Source: Sediminibacterium sp.
GTDB lineage: Bacteria > Bacteroidota > Bacteroidia > Chitinophagales > Chitinophagaceae
Direction of reading: 5' to 3'
DNA: 64,000 bases
Assembly: GCA_017537025.1 (NCBI GenBank)
Contig: JAFWCB010000004.1
Coordinates: forward strand, 124,001-188,000
Made by a program: the position numbers and the translations under genes. Positions 41,474 through 52,200 of the stretch are shown here, piece by piece. How positions within the stretch are numbered: position 1 is the stretch's first letter; each line of letters starts with the position of its first letter. The notes beneath the pieces were generated by a model. That model saw only the letters and a program-made list of their open reading frames with translations, was not told the origin of the DNA and did no database searches.

Positions 41474-43925
41474 ATTTATTGCTATAATACTAACTGTCTT
41501 CCTTGGACAAAACTTGCTAAATGCGCAAGGTAAAACTGTTTCCCAAAGACAAGATTTCGGAATCATAATCGGGAACCTTATTGGTGCTGATAAGGGCAAT
41601 GCCGTTTCCTTTGCAAAGGTTGAATTAAGGAATACAAAAACAGATAGTTTAATAAGAACTAGTTTAAGTGATAAAAATGGTGCATTTGAGTTTGATAAAC
41701 TTCCTTTCGGATATTATACTTTGGCTATTTCAGCCGTAGGTTACGCGAAAACAACAATAGATAGTATTTATTTGAGAGTAGAACGTTACGATTTTAATAT
41801 GGGTGATATCAAAGTAAAAGTAGTTGAACAATTATTGAACGAAGTAATTGTATATGCCGAAAAGCCTTTGATAGAAGCAAAGGACGATAAACTTATATAC
41901 AATGTTGGGGAGAGTGCTTTAAGTGGAGGAGCTACTACCGCTGAGTTACTTAAAAATATTCCTTTAGTAAATAACGATCCCAACGGGCGGATTTTATTAA
42001 AAGGCAAAGAGCCTAAAATTTTAATTGATGATAAGCCTACAGAGCTTACTGCCCAACAACTACAGGATTTACTCGAAAGTTTACCAGGCAGTAGTATTGA
42101 AAAAATAGAAATCATGACCAATCCACCTCCTCAATATGCAACTGAAACCGGAGGAGTTATTAATATTATTACTAAGAAAGGGAAGATAGGTTGGGTTGGA
42201 AAACTTACCCTCAGTGGTGGAACCAGAGGTGAGGGAAATATTAGTGGGAACATCAGCTACAGAAATAAAAAAATATCTTTTAATCAAACGATTGGCTCTG
42301 GTTGGAGCCAGCAAAAAGGAAATAGCTACAGCAACAGATCTAACTTTTATGGTGATTCAACAAATTATTTTAAAACAACAGGTAGTTATACCAATATTAA
42401 TACTCGACCTAATGTAAGGAGCCAGATAGATTATGAGTTTGATAAAAATAACCAACTTGGTTTTGTGTATCAGGGTAACCTAAATTATTATGATAATAAT
42501 AGTTTTAATTCATACAGTAATATTAATCGACTCAACGAAACATACAAATATAGTACACGAGAAAATCATAGTGTAGGGGAAGGATATACACATGCCGTAA
42601 CGCTATCATACACGCATAAGGGAAAGAACCCCATTGAGATTTTACGCCTTATTGCAATAGGGAATACGAGTAAAAATGATAACGACCGAGATTTTTATCA
42701 GCAGTTTTTGCAAAATAATATGCAACCTACAGGGTTAGACTCTACCCAATCGCAATATTTTGATAATAAAAATAAATCGGCAAACTTAAGACTGGAATAC
42801 ACTAAGCCTTTTAATAAAAATGCCAATACATTTTCAGGTGGTGCTACCTATAATATATCGAGGTTTCATAATAGTTTAAATACTGCTTTTTTACGAAAAA
42901 CAGACGGTGTTTTAGTTAATAACGATAAACTGAGTAACGATTTTTATTTCGATCAAAGTATTGCTACTATTCGAGCAGGAATTAGTTTACTTCTTTCCAA
43001 AACCACAAGATTAAGTTTGGGTGCGCAAGCGGAATACACGAATATGCAATTCAATTTTATAAAAGGTAATGTTGCCAGCGTTTCTAATAATTATTGGAAT
43101 CTATTGCCCAATTTCACCATCAGAAAGGAATTCTCTAAACAGGTAAATACAGCATTGGTATATCGTGCCACTATTCGCAGACCCGGAATTGGTGAACTGA
43201 ATCCCAATGTAGATTATAGTGACCCTTATAATTTGAGATTTGGCAACCCTTTTTTACAACCATCATTAGCGCATAATTTCGATTGGAATGTGAGTATTAC
43301 AAAAGGTAAATATTATATTAATACCTCTCTGGGTTTTAATAAAGTGCAAAATATTTTCAATACTATTCGAACACTGATAGATAATGGAATAACACAAATT
43401 ACTTGGTTCAATATTGCCGATAGAAATGAATATGAAGCCAGTGTGTTTGGCGGGTATACCTTTACTAAGAAATTCAGGATGAATGCCAGTGCCGGATTAA
43501 CCTATAACGAATATAGTGAGCGAGAAAAAATTTTATTTCTTTATAGAAACGGTAGTACTTTTTATACAAGTTTAAATTATACATTCACGCCTACACCGGT
43601 TTGGAATATTGAAGGAAGTGCCCGGTTTAATAATTTTGCTGATCCACAGGGGAGAAGCAGGAGTAATGTAAGTAGTAACTTCGGGGTACAAAGGAAATTT
43701 TTTGATCGTAGATTGATAATTGGATTTAATATTATTGATCCTTTTATGGTTCAACAATATCTTACCGTTACACAAGGTCAACGTTTCTATATTGAATCAG
43801 TTAGTAACACTAATACACGTAATTACAGACTCACTATAAGTTATCAACTGAATCGCCTCGTACAAAAAAGTGCATTATCTGAAAAGCAAAAACAAGAGGC
43901 TTTGAATAAGCTTATAAAACGGTAA
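41469..43925 (+). CDS. Outer-membrane beta-barrel protein, TonB-dependent-receptor-like
   Basis: An 818-residue outer-membrane protein: signal peptide (RFIAIILTVFLGQNLLNAQ), a carboxypeptidase-regulatory-like domain (about residues 30-105), a plug-like domain (about 120-235, with LLKNIPLVNNDPNGRILLKG-type sequence), and a long beta-barrel of the OMP_b-brl_3 type. The start is GTG at 41469, embedded in an inverted repeat; no upstream ATG is available. No TonB box is obvious, so energy coupling is uncertain. A paralogue of the same family is at 59542-62229. The 3' end overlaps the convergent gene by 14 bases. Confidence 0.85.
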   Translation: MRFIAIILTVFLGQNLLNAQGKTVSQRQDFGIIIGNLIGADKGNAVSFAKVELRNTKTDSLIRTSLSDKNGAFEFDKLPFGYYTLAISAVGYAKTTIDSIYLRVERYDFNMGDIKVKVVEQLLNEVIVYAEKPLIEAKDDKLIYNVGESALSGGATTAELLKNIPLVNNDPNGRILLKGKEPKILIDDKPTELTAQQLQDLLESLPGSSIEKIEIMTNPPPQYATETGGVINIITKKGKIGWVGKLTLSGGTRGEGNISGNISYRNKKISFNQTIGSGWSQQKGNSYSNRSNFYGDSTNYFKTTGSYTNINTRPNVRSQIDYEFDKNNQLGFVYQGNLNYYDNNSFNSYSNINRLNETYKYSTRENHSVGEGYTHAVTLSYTHKGKNPIEILRLIAIGNTSKNDNDRDFYQQFLQNNMQPTGLDSTQSQYFDNKNKSANLRLEYTKPFNKNANTFSGGATYNISRFHNSLNTAFLRKTDGVLVNNDKLSNDFYFDQSIATIRAGISLLLSKTTRLSLGAQAEYTNMQFNFIKGNVASVSNNYWNLLPNFTIRKEFSKQVNTALVYRATIRRPGIGELNPNVDYSDPYNLRFGNPFLQPSLAHNFDWNVSITKGKYYINTSLGFNKVQNIFNTIRTLIDNGITQITWFNIADRNEYEASVFGGYTFTKKFRMNASAGLTYNEYSEREKILFLYRNGSTFYTSLNYTFTPTPVWNIEGSARFNNFADPQGRSRSNVSSNFGVQRKFFDRRLIIGFNIIDPFMVQQYLTVTQGQRFYIESVSNTNTRNYRLTISYQLNRLVQKSALSEKQKQEALNKLIKR

Positions 43926-44421
43926 TCTTCAATTTGCTTGCTAGCCATGTATTTTTCAGCGGTGTAATCCAATTATTCAATAGCGATTTTTTATCGGCTA
44001 CTAAATTATTAAAATATAAAGTGTCTGCATGAATAAAACCATTTTCCAGCGCATAAGAGAGCTGTGCCATGGGTATAATTTGTACTTTTTCTTTTATATA
44101 AAAAGCCAAGTTTTGCCTGTTGAATAAGTCAACCTTAAAACGACTCTCAATTTCTTTCATAAGATGCACTGAACTATCGGTGCTGCAACCACTAACACCT
44201 GTTGCTGTTTCGTCGGCCATCAAAATGATAAATTGCCCGAATAATAAATTGGCATAACCTTTCACCGGGGTACCGTGACTTTTCCAATCTGCTACAAATT
44301 GATGCAGCATATCTTCGATAACAAAGGCTTCTTGCAGCGTAAATAGGGTACTGCTCTGGTATATCCATACCCTCGAGTTATCATTAAAATCCGCTGGAAT
44401 TATAGTTGTTAAGTCTATCAT
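43912..44421 (-). CDS. Conserved hypothetical cytoplasmic protein
   Basis: A 169-residue soluble protein with no signal or membrane segment and no motif I can name. It contains VWIYQSSTLFTLQEA at the start and a central segment FIILMADETATGVSGCSTD with one cysteine. I recall comparable Bacteroidota proteins of about this length carrying a similar GVSGCSTDSS stretch, often mislabelled as ABC transporter ATPases, though there is no Walker motif here. It starts 1 base after the stop of the Fe-S oxidoreductase gene, so they share a transcript. Function unknown. Confidence 0.75.
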   Translation of the reverse strand: MIDLTTIIPADFNDNSRVWIYQSSTLFTLQEAFVIEDMLHQFVADWKSHGTPVKGYANLLFGQFIILMADETATGVSGCSTDSSVHLMKEIESRFKVDLFNRQNLAFYIKEKVQIIPMAQLSYALENGFIHADTLYFNNLVADKKSLLNNWITPLKNTWLASKLKITVL

Positions 44422-44422
44422 A

Positions 44423-45202
44423 TTATACCATACTTTCTACGATCATTTCAGCAATATCTAAAACAGCAACCTCATTTTCTTTTTCCCGGTTTTTAACACC
44501 ATCACTCATCATCGTGTTACAAAAGGGGCAAGCTGCTGCTATAATACCGGCACCAGTTGCAAGAGCTTCGTCGGTTCTCTCAATATTGATACGCTTATCG
44601 CCCGGTTCATCTTCTTTAAACATTTGTGCCCCACCAGCCCCACAGCATAAACCATTTTTACGGCACCGCTTCATTTCCACTAATTCAGCATCTAAAGCTT
44701 CTAATACTTTTCGGGGAGCTTCGTAAATATTATTTGCGCGACCAAGGTAGCAACTATCATGATAGGATATTTTCTTCCCTTTGAAACTGCCAGCTTCTTT
44801 CATTTTTATTTTACCCTCATCAATCAATTGTTGCAGGAGGCTTGTATGATGAATAACTTCATAGTTACCTCCTAATTCAGGATATTCATTTTTAAGTGTA
44901 TTAAAGCAATGCGGACAAGTTGTAACGATTTTTTTGATACCATACCCATTGAGTATTTGAATATTTTGGTACGCCATCATTTGGAATAGAAATTCATTAC
45001 CTGCTCTGCGTGCAGGATCTCCCGTACAAACCTCTTCTTTGCCTAGTATAGCAAATTTATATCCTACTTTATCGAGAATAGTGGCAAATGCTTTGGTAAT
45101 TTTCTGAGCTCGCTGATCAAAGCTGCCGGCGCAACCCACCCAAAATAAAATATCCGGTGTTTCACCATTCATCATCATTTCAGCCATCGTATTCACTTGC
45201 AT
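44423..45202 (-). CDS. HdrD/GlpC-like Fe-S oxidoreductase (CCG domains)
   Basis: A 259-residue cytoplasmic protein with two CCG (cysteine-rich) domains as found in heterodisulfide reductase HdrB/HdrD, GlpC and LutA. The first domain has Cys in VGCAGSFD and TTCPHCF; the second has DSCYLGR, the paired cysteines in NGLCCGAGG, and ACPFCNTM. These domains bind non-cubane Fe-S clusters in electron transfer. The likely partner is the 4Fe-4S membrane protein at 47265-48572. Another ATG lies five codons inside (MAEMMM), so the exact start is uncertain. Confidence 0.85.
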   Translation of the reverse strand: MQVNTMAEMMMNGETPDILFWVGCAGSFDQRAQKITKAFATILDKVGYKFAILGKEEVCTGDPARRAGNEFLFQMMAYQNIQILNGYGIKKIVTTCPHCFNTLKNEYPELGGNYEVIHHTSLLQQLIDEGKIKMKEAGSFKGKKISYHDSCYLGRANNIYEAPRKVLEALDAELVEMKRCRKNGLCCGAGGAQMFKEDEPGDKRINIERTDEALATGAGIIAAACPFCNTMMSDGVKNREKENEVAVLDIAEMIVESMV

Positions 45203-45262
45203 ACAAAAGATTTGACCAAAAATACGTAGAAAACCAAAGAAGAATTACCCTATTTTGCGGAT

Positions 45263-45898
45263 ATGGAAATAGTGGTTATTCTTTGGTTAGGTTTTATTGT
45301 GAGCTTTTTAGGGCAGTTACCTTTAGGGAATATGAGTTTTACTAGTACACAAATTGGCCTGCAAGAAGGGTTTCAAAAAGCTTGGCAATTTGCTATAGGG
45401 GTGGCTATCGTTGAAATGATTTATTTGCGTTTTGCGCTCACAGGGATGGACTGGGTCATACAACACAGACTTTGGTTTTTGGCTTTGGGTTGGTTAACAG
45501 TAATATTATTTTTAGTGTTAGGTATAGTTTCTTTTATTACAGCACGTAAACAGGCTGTTGAAAAAAAGCCGGTGTTATTGAATAATAAATTAAACCGTTT
45601 TATTTTAGGGTTAACGATGAGCGCTTTAAATCCTGTACAAATACCTTTCTGGTTTTTATGGACTTCCACATTAATTCAAACAAAAGCGTTGCCCATAGAA
45701 ACATATGCATATAACTGTTTTACAGGAGGGGCAGGGGTAGGTACTATCACAGGATTGGCTGTATATATACATGGCGGTAATTGGCTGGTTGCCAAACTTA
45801 ATGCCAGCAATAAAACCCTCAATAAAATCATGGGAATCATTTTTATCATCACTGCTTGTATTCAGTTATGGCGTATGATTTATAAACCTTTTGTGTAG
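45263..45898 (+). CDS. LysE-family transporter
   Basis: A 211-residue membrane protein with six or so hydrophobic segments. The opening (LWLGFIVSFLGQLPLGNMSF) and the ALNPVQIPFWFLW segment around residue 115 match the LysE/RhtB exporter superfamily, where family members export amino acids or other small molecules. It stands alone on the + strand between two minus-strand redox genes, so it interrupts what may once have been one operon. Substrate unknown. Converges on the DoxX-like gene. Confidence 0.82.
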   Translation: MEIVVILWLGFIVSFLGQLPLGNMSFTSTQIGLQEGFQKAWQFAIGVAIVEMIYLRFALTGMDWVIQHRLWFLALGWLTVILFLVLGIVSFITARKQAVEKKPVLLNNKLNRFILGLTMSALNPVQIPFWFLWTSTLIQTKALPIETYAYNCFTGGAGVGTITGLAVYIHGGNWLVAKLNASNKTLNKIMGIIFIITACIQLWRMIYKPFV

Positions 45899-45911
45899 GT
45901 GATCTCACGCA

Positions 45912-47213
45912 CTACCTATTCGTTTCGCTGATCCAATGAAACTGTTTTTCTGCCAATGGAAACGGTTTTTGCCTTCTTCGTAATAAAAGATAAATAGCTT
46001 CCTTATTATCAGTGCTAGAAAAAATTATAGTTTCAGGGTCTTTTATCTGAAAATGAAATTGTACAATCGGAATGGAATCTGCAGTGCTTTTAAATAATGA
46101 TATATGTTGATGTACAGTATCTATTTTATAATTAAAATAAGCCCTGCCATAACGCAATCTAAAACGGGAATCAACACTCTTTATACTTCCCCCTGAAATA
46201 TTATCAATAACAATATTTTGCCAATATGTAGAATCACCACCGGCAATAGTAATGGTATCTTTTCCTTTAGCATGTACCAAAACATCGTAATACCCGACCG
46301 GGATGATAGCAGCAGAAACCAAATCTTTCCCTCTTTTTTCTAAGGTTTGTATGGATAGCATGGTGGGAACAACAATCCAAAATATTACCATAATCCACTT
46401 TGTTAACCTTGCTATGATGCGACCTCTTTTTGTACTAAATGGGAAAACCAACATCTTGCTTGGTAAGGCACGATTGAAAAAGAAAAATTGAAAGAGCCTT
46501 GGCATTTCTTCTGTCAGCAACCATAAACACAATATTACAAGCGTTATAGAATTTATTTTTACCGGAATATCATAGCTAAGGTTTAGCATCATTACATTTC
46601 CAAATACCCCCAACGAAACTAAAATACCAAGTGTAGCTGTGGGCCTGAATAAAAGTAATAGGGCAGCTAATACTTCTATAAATCCTGAAAATACTTGATA
46701 ACTATGCGAATAACCAATAAACATCCACGATAAACGCATTGGTAAAAAATCTCCTAATGGAGTAGCCAACTGACTTAAATTCGGAAATGGCATTTGTACA
46801 GCAAACAACTTGAAAATACCATAACTAAATCCATTTGATATTACGAAATAGCGGATAGCCAAAAAAAGCCAATAATTTAATTTGGTATATTCTTTCCTTT
46901 TGCGATCGATAATACTCCATATAATACAACCTATTAAAGCCAGCAAAAGTGATGTATACAGGGTCATCCATTGCTCCGGATAATCGCCATTGCCATTTGG
47001 TACTTTGGTATTGGGTACAATATGGAAAATCCATTTGTTAAATTGTAAACAAATAGCTTCATATGCATTAAAATAATAACCCAGTATACTGTCGATAACC
47101 GGAATGCTTTGCAAAAAACTAAAAGGAGTAATAAATAGAACACAGATAAGGAAGAAAAAACGAAAGAAAATTTTCTTCATATTTCCCCATGGTTCTGAGG
47201 CGGCTAGTTCCAT
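45912..47213 (-). CDS. DoxX-like polytopic membrane protein
   Basis: A 433-residue protein from the ATG at 47213 (MELAASEPWGN); the frame is open to a GTG at 47240 inside a heptad array. It has about seven hydrophobic segments in residues 15-290 and a C-terminal soluble domain of about 140 residues (from about 290) rich in beta strands. The membrane part resembles DoxX/DoxD-like proteins (GFIEVLAALLLLFRP and the Leu-Ser-Tyr-Asp-Ile-Pro-Val-Lys segment). A redox role is possible because it follows a 4Fe-4S membrane protein gene by 51 bases on the same strand. Identity at family level is moderately sure. Confidence 0.6.
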   Translation of the reverse strand: MELAASEPWGNMKKIFFRFFFLICVLFITPFSFLQSIPVIDSILGYYFNAYEAICLQFNKWIFHIVPNTKVPNGNGDYPEQWMTLYTSLLLALIGCIIWSIIDRKRKEYTKLNYWLFLAIRYFVISNGFSYGIFKLFAVQMPFPNLSQLATPLGDFLPMRLSWMFIGYSHSYQVFSGFIEVLAALLLLFRPTATLGILVSLGVFGNVMMLNLSYDIPVKINSITLVILCLWLLTEEMPRLFQFFFFNRALPSKMLVFPFSTKRGRIIARLTKWIMVIFWIVVPTMLSIQTLEKRGKDLVSAAIIPVGYYDVLVHAKGKDTITIAGGDSTYWQNIVIDNISGGSIKSVDSRFRLRYGRAYFNYKIDTVHQHISLFKSTADSIPIVQFHFQIKDPETIIFSSTDNKEAIYLLLRRRQKPFPLAEKQFHWISETNR

Positions 47214-47231
47214 ATTGTTAGTTTGTAATTT

Positions 47232-47273
47232 ACTACTCACCGTCTACGGCCAATCGTCTCGAGCCTATTGCCT
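47232..47273 (-). repeat. Degenerate heptad array upstream of the DoxX-like gene
   Basis: Read on the + strand as units ACTACTC, ACCGTCT, ACGGCCA, ATCGTCT, CGAGCCT, ATTGCCT: six 7-bp units with a loose common form. The stop codon of the 4Fe-4S protein gene (minus strand, 47267-47265) is in the last of these. Period and placement match the other arrays, but the units have diverged. Confidence 0.4.
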
Positions 47274-48572
47274 CACCCACGCATCTCGATCGTCGGGAGA
47301 AAACTTCCAAGGAGCGAAATTATTTTCAATATTACTAAATGTACCATTCCATTCCTGTGGGGCATTGCTCTCTTCCATGATTAAGGAACGACGGAGCTCC
47401 ACAATAATTTCGAGAGGAGAAATACTTACAGGGCATTCTTCTACACAAGCATTACAAGTGGTGCAGGCCCTTAATTCTTCTACCGAAATATAATCATGTA
47501 ATAAGGATTTACCATCTTCTTTAAATTCTTTATTTGCGTTGATATTCTTACCTACTTCTTCAAGCCTGTCGCGAGTGGCCATCATTATTTTACGTGGACT
47601 TAATAATTTCCCGGTACTATTAGCCGGGCAAGCGGTAGAACATCTCCCACATTCGGTACAACTATAGGCATCCAACAAATTTTTCCAACTTAAATCAAAT
47701 ACATCTTTTGCACCAAAACGTGCGGGTGGAGTAGCATCAGTAGGTGCCAACTCAGGCTGCATAGCGTATAGTACTTCGTTTTGAACAGCCGGCATATTTT
47801 TTATTTTCCCGGGAACTTCTAAACGTGCATAATAGGCATTAGGAAAGGCTAACAAAATATGTAAATGCTTAGAATAAGGTAGATAATTTAAGAAAGCAAA
47901 AATGCCTGCGATATGTAGCCACCAGGCTGTTCTTTCTAAACTAATCAAAGCATTCGTAGAAAAATTTTCAAAAAAAGGAGATAACAAAGATGATATAACA
48001 AAGTGACCGGTTACATAGTAGTGTTCTGCACCCCTAGCTTGTAATACTTGATCCATGGCATTCATCTTCAGAAATAAACCCATTAAAATTATTTCAGTAA
48101 TTAAAATGTAGTTGGCATCCGATCTGGGCCATCCATTCAAATCCTTACTAAGAAAACGTTTGAGTTTCAATATATTTCTTCTTACTAAAAAAATGATACA
48201 TACCACCAGCACACCTGTAGCCAGTATTTCAAAACTATTGATGAGAACATTGTATAACCCACCCAAATGAGGGGCGAATAAGCGATGCGTTCCTAATAAT
48301 CCATCTAAAACGATTTCCAATACTTCTATGTTGATGATAATAAAGCCAGAATAGATAATAAAATGCATGATGGCCACAAGGGGGTTATTGAACATCTTTT
48401 TTTGCCCCAGTGCCAATAAAATCAGATTTCTCCAGCGAAGAGCGGGGTTATCGCTTAAATCTTCATCTTTCCCCAATAAAATATTTCTCCTTATGTCGCC
48501 AGCCTTTTTAGAAAATAACCAAACAGCAACGCCGGATAACAATAAAAAGGCTATTTGAGGTAAATAATGCAT
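47265..48572 (-). CDS. 4Fe-4S membrane oxidoreductase subunit, HdrD/GlpC-like
   Basis: A 435-residue protein with about five membrane helices in the first 250 residues (an NarI-like b-type region is possible) and a C-terminal ferredoxin module with two 4Fe-4S motifs: CTECGRCSTACP (about residue 300) and CTTCNACVEECP (about residue 375). Such proteins pass electrons between quinones and a CCG-domain partner; the CCG protein is encoded at 44423-45202. On this strand the order is 4Fe-4S protein, DoxX-like, (LysE on the opposite strand), CCG protein. Acceptor and donor unknown. Confidence 0.82.
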   Translation of the reverse strand: MHYLPQIAFLLLSGVAVWLFSKKAGDIRRNILLGKDEDLSDNPALRWRNLILLALGQKKMFNNPLVAIMHFIIYSGFIIINIEVLEIVLDGLLGTHRLFAPHLGGLYNVLINSFEILATGVLVVCIIFLVRRNILKLKRFLSKDLNGWPRSDANYILITEIILMGLFLKMNAMDQVLQARGAEHYYVTGHFVISSLLSPFFENFSTNALISLERTAWWLHIAGIFAFLNYLPYSKHLHILLAFPNAYYARLEVPGKIKNMPAVQNEVLYAMQPELAPTDATPPARFGAKDVFDLSWKNLLDAYSCTECGRCSTACPANSTGKLLSPRKIMMATRDRLEEVGKNINANKEFKEDGKSLLHDYISVEELRACTTCNACVEECPVSISPLEIIVELRRSLIMEESNAPQEWNGTFSNIENNFAPWKFSPDDRDAWVRQ

Positions 48573-48642
48573 AGCAGAAAGTTATTGCTGCTAAGATAAC
48601 TAATTCATTTAATCTTACTATTTTACACTTAAATTTTACGTT

Positions 48643-49140
48643 TTGGGAAAACGACCTATCTTAAACGCTTCTGAGGCTTACAGTAAATTAGAGAGAATGG
48701 TACTGGAATTGGCTGAAAATTTGAGTGGAAATCAGGCACCAATTATATTGATTGGTGTACGTAATAGTGGAACAGTTATAGCTCAAAAAGCTGCTGAGCT
48801 GCTTAAAAAATACGTTCCTAATACCATTTCCGTTAGTTCCGTATTACTAGACAAAAATCTCCCCAAAGAAGTGGTTTTGGCTGATGCGCTTGATCTCAAT
48901 GATGTAAATATTGTTTTGATCGATGATGTAATTAATAGTGGTAGAACATTATTGTACGCGCTTAAACCCTTACTTGATTTTATGCCACGCACTATTCAAA
49001 CTTTTGTTTTGGTAGAAAGGATGCATAAATTGTTTCCGGTAAAACCAGATTACGTGGGGCTTTCTGTGGCTACTACTCCAGAAGATCATATTAAAGTAGA
49101 AACCACAAATGGCAACATAACCGGTGCGGTGGTTGTTTAA
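48643..49140 (+). CDS. PyrR-like phosphoribosyltransferase
   Basis: A 165-residue type I phosphoribosyltransferase with the PRPP motif IVLIDDVINSGRT (about residues 90-102) and the IGVRNSGTVIAQ phosphate loop. Fold and length fit PyrR, the uracil phosphoribosyltransferase/regulator, but the sequence is diverged and could be another PRTase. The start is TTG at 48643, which preserves the N-terminal helix expected for PyrR; the nearest ATG (48697) would remove it. However, TACGTTTTG, a promoter-like sequence, overlaps the TTG, so the start is not certain. Confidence 0.75.
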   Translation: MGKRPILNASEAYSKLERMVLELAENLSGNQAPIILIGVRNSGTVIAQKAAELLKKYVPNTISVSSVLLDKNLPKEVVLADALDLNDVNIVLIDDVINSGRTLLYALKPLLDFMPRTIQTFVLVERMHKLFPVKPDYVGLSVATTPEDHIKVETTNGNITGAVVV

Positions 49141-49242
49141 TTTTAACGCACAGGTTTTTCACTATTCCTATCCTTTAAAAAGCTCACTAGAAATCCAAAC
49201 ATTTATTGAGGAAACCGATATAGGTAAATAATATTGGAATCA

Positions 49243-52200
49243 ATGCGTCGATTTTTACTGCTTTTTCTTGGTGTTTTATTTTTTCTGTTAGGTAATGGGC
49301 AAAGCAATCAGGTAAAATCTGTATGTAGCGGTGGTACTGTAACATTATCACCTGTGCAAGTAGGTCTTGTTTCAGGAACAACATTTAAATGGACTGCAGA
49401 TGTAATAGCTGGGGCTGTAACAGGTAATGCTAATGAATTGGTTGGAGCTACTTCATTAAGCCAAACTTTAAGCAATACCGGAACAACAGTAGGTACTGTG
49501 GTATATTCAATCACACCATCTGCCGGTAACCCTTTTACAATGACGGTAACTGTAAATCCTACAGGAATTAATGTGGATGCATCGGGAATTACGCCCACCA
49601 TTTGTAGTGGTAGTAATTTTTATGCAAATGTTACCGGTGTTCCAGCAGGTACAACGTATACATGGGGTGTTCCTACAATGAGCACAAATGTAAGTGGTGG
49701 CGCTGCGCAAGCCACAGCTCAGCCGTATATAGTACAGCCTTTAACATATACCGGTGCCGCCAATACTACCGGTACAGCTACTTATATCGCAACCCCTTAT
49801 GTTGGTGGATGTGCGAACCCAAGTTTTAGTTTTACCGTTACCGTAAAACCGGCAGCAGGTACTGCACCTGTAATAAATAATGCCGGTACTATTACAACAA
49901 AATGCAGTGGAACCAGTTTTGTATTTAATGCAACAGCGAACCCTGCCGGTGGTACAACTTTTACGGGTTGGACAAGACCCTTGAATGCAGGGATAAGTCA
50001 GGCAGTTGGTACTGGTTCAAATGCATCTATAAACGAAATACTAAATAACACAACCACTTCGCCGGTAATAGTTCCCTATTTTTATACCCTTTCATATGGG
50101 GGGGCTGCAGCTTGTGCTACCACACAAGTAGTTAATGTAACCTACAATCCTGTTGCTAGCATTACTGCAAAAAGCACCACTATTTGCAGTGGCACCGGAT
50201 TTACAATTCCGATAACAGATTTGGTTCCTGCTGACACAAGATTTACATGGACTACTCCTACAGTTTCAGGCGCTGTTACTGGAGCAGTGGCGCAAACTAC
50301 ACCCGTAACCATAATTGGTCAGACTTTAACTAATAACCCAACAAATAGAACAGTTCCTGTTACTTTGAATTATACAGTAACACCAATTGCTGTTTCTGGT
50401 GCTCAAAGCTGCCTAGGCGCAACGTTTCCGGTAACAGTAACTCTAAATCCGGTATCAACGGTAACCGCTCAACAAAATACAACTACCTGTAGTGGTCAGC
50501 CATTTAATTTTTCGGTAGCTGCCTTCCCTCCAAATACAACTTTTACATGGGCATTAGCACCAACCATTGCACCGGTTAATGGAGCACTTACAGGCGGCTC
50601 ACCTCAAACAACAGGATCCAGTGCCATCAGCCAAACTTTAACCAATACAACTATTGCAGATGCAACGGCAACATATGTTGTTACACCAACAACAGGTGGA
50701 TGCCAGGGACCCAATTTTAATGCAGTAGTAACTGTGAACGCAACTCCTTCTGTTACTCCTGTAGCACAAACGAAAACGATTTGTAGCGGAACTACTTTTA
50801 CAAACACTTATACAGGCCAGCCTTCGGGAACAATGTATAGTTGGACGGTACCAACAATTACTCCTGCTAATGCTATTACAGGTCAAACTTCTTTAAATAG
50901 TCAATCTGCTGTTGTTCAAACTTTAACCAATACAACAAATGCTCCTGCTATTGCCTCCTATACTATTGTTCCTGTAGCCGGATCCTGTGCAGGAACTCCC
51001 TTTACCTTGGATGTAACCGTGAATCCTACCCCTAATTTCAATACACAATCGGCTACAACTTGCAGTGGTAGTGCTTTTAAAATTGAACCCCCGAATGCAC
51101 CTACTGGTACAACTTATTTGTGGACGGCCCCAACACAGTCAACAGGAATCAGTGGGGGTACAGAACAAACCGTTGCTCAAAACAATATTAGTCAGGTGCT
51201 AACCAACAGTTCAACTACCATTACAACAGCTACGTATACCGTAACTGCTTCGGCCAATGGTTGTAGTGGTACTTCTTTTAATGCAGTTATCACTGTCAAT
51301 CCTTTACCGATAGTTGCTAATTATGCCAATAGTAGTTGCAGTGGGAGCTCATTTACTTCAACTCCCTCCAGTAGTTTACCCAATACAACGTATACATGGG
51401 CATTGCCTGTAAGTACGGTAAGTGGAGCCGTTACAGGAGGAGCTGTTCAAACAGTGCCACAAACAAGTATATCCGATGTTTTAACCAATACAACAACGAT
51501 ATCTAATAATTATATTTATACTATTACGCCTTCTGCAAATGGGTGCTCAGGTAATACTTTCACCTTAACACAAACTGTAAATCCAACCCCGATCGTAACA
51601 CCTATAAGAACAGAAGTTTGTAGTAGATCGCCGCTTTCTATTACACCATCTAATGTACCTTTTGGAACAACCTATACTTGGGGTGCGCCTATTATTGCAC
51701 CAGCCGGTACAATAACCGGTAGTACAGCCAATGGGGCACAACTCTCAGTGTTTAGCCAAACCCTTACGAATACGAGTGGATCGAATGGAGTTGCTTTATA
51801 TACCGTTACACCTAGTACGAATGGATGTGTTGGTTCAAATTTTTCCATTGAAGTTACCGTTAAAATCGCCGCCAATTTAAGTACACAAAGTGTTTCAATA
51901 TGCAGTGGACAATCATTCAATATAAAACCAACCGGCGTTCCTCTTGGTACTACGTATACTTGGACAGATCCCCAAAGATCGGCTAATGTTTTAGGTGGTT
52001 CTTCTCAAAATGTGGAGCAAACCAATATTGCTCAAGTTCTAAATTATAATAATATAGCCGGAGGACTAGGAACAGCCACTTATTCTGTAACACCCAATAG
52101 TAATGGCTGCTTAGGGCTTCCATTCAATTTAGTGGTAAGTATTAAACCTTTGCCTATCGTTCCGGATATTAGTAATTCGGTTTGCAGTGGGGTTAATTTT

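Noticed and set aside
45157-45345. 62-codon + strand ORF upstream of the LysE gene
   Set aside because: It overlaps both the 5' part of the CCG protein gene and the start of the LysE gene in another frame, with no motif, signal or promoter to support it.
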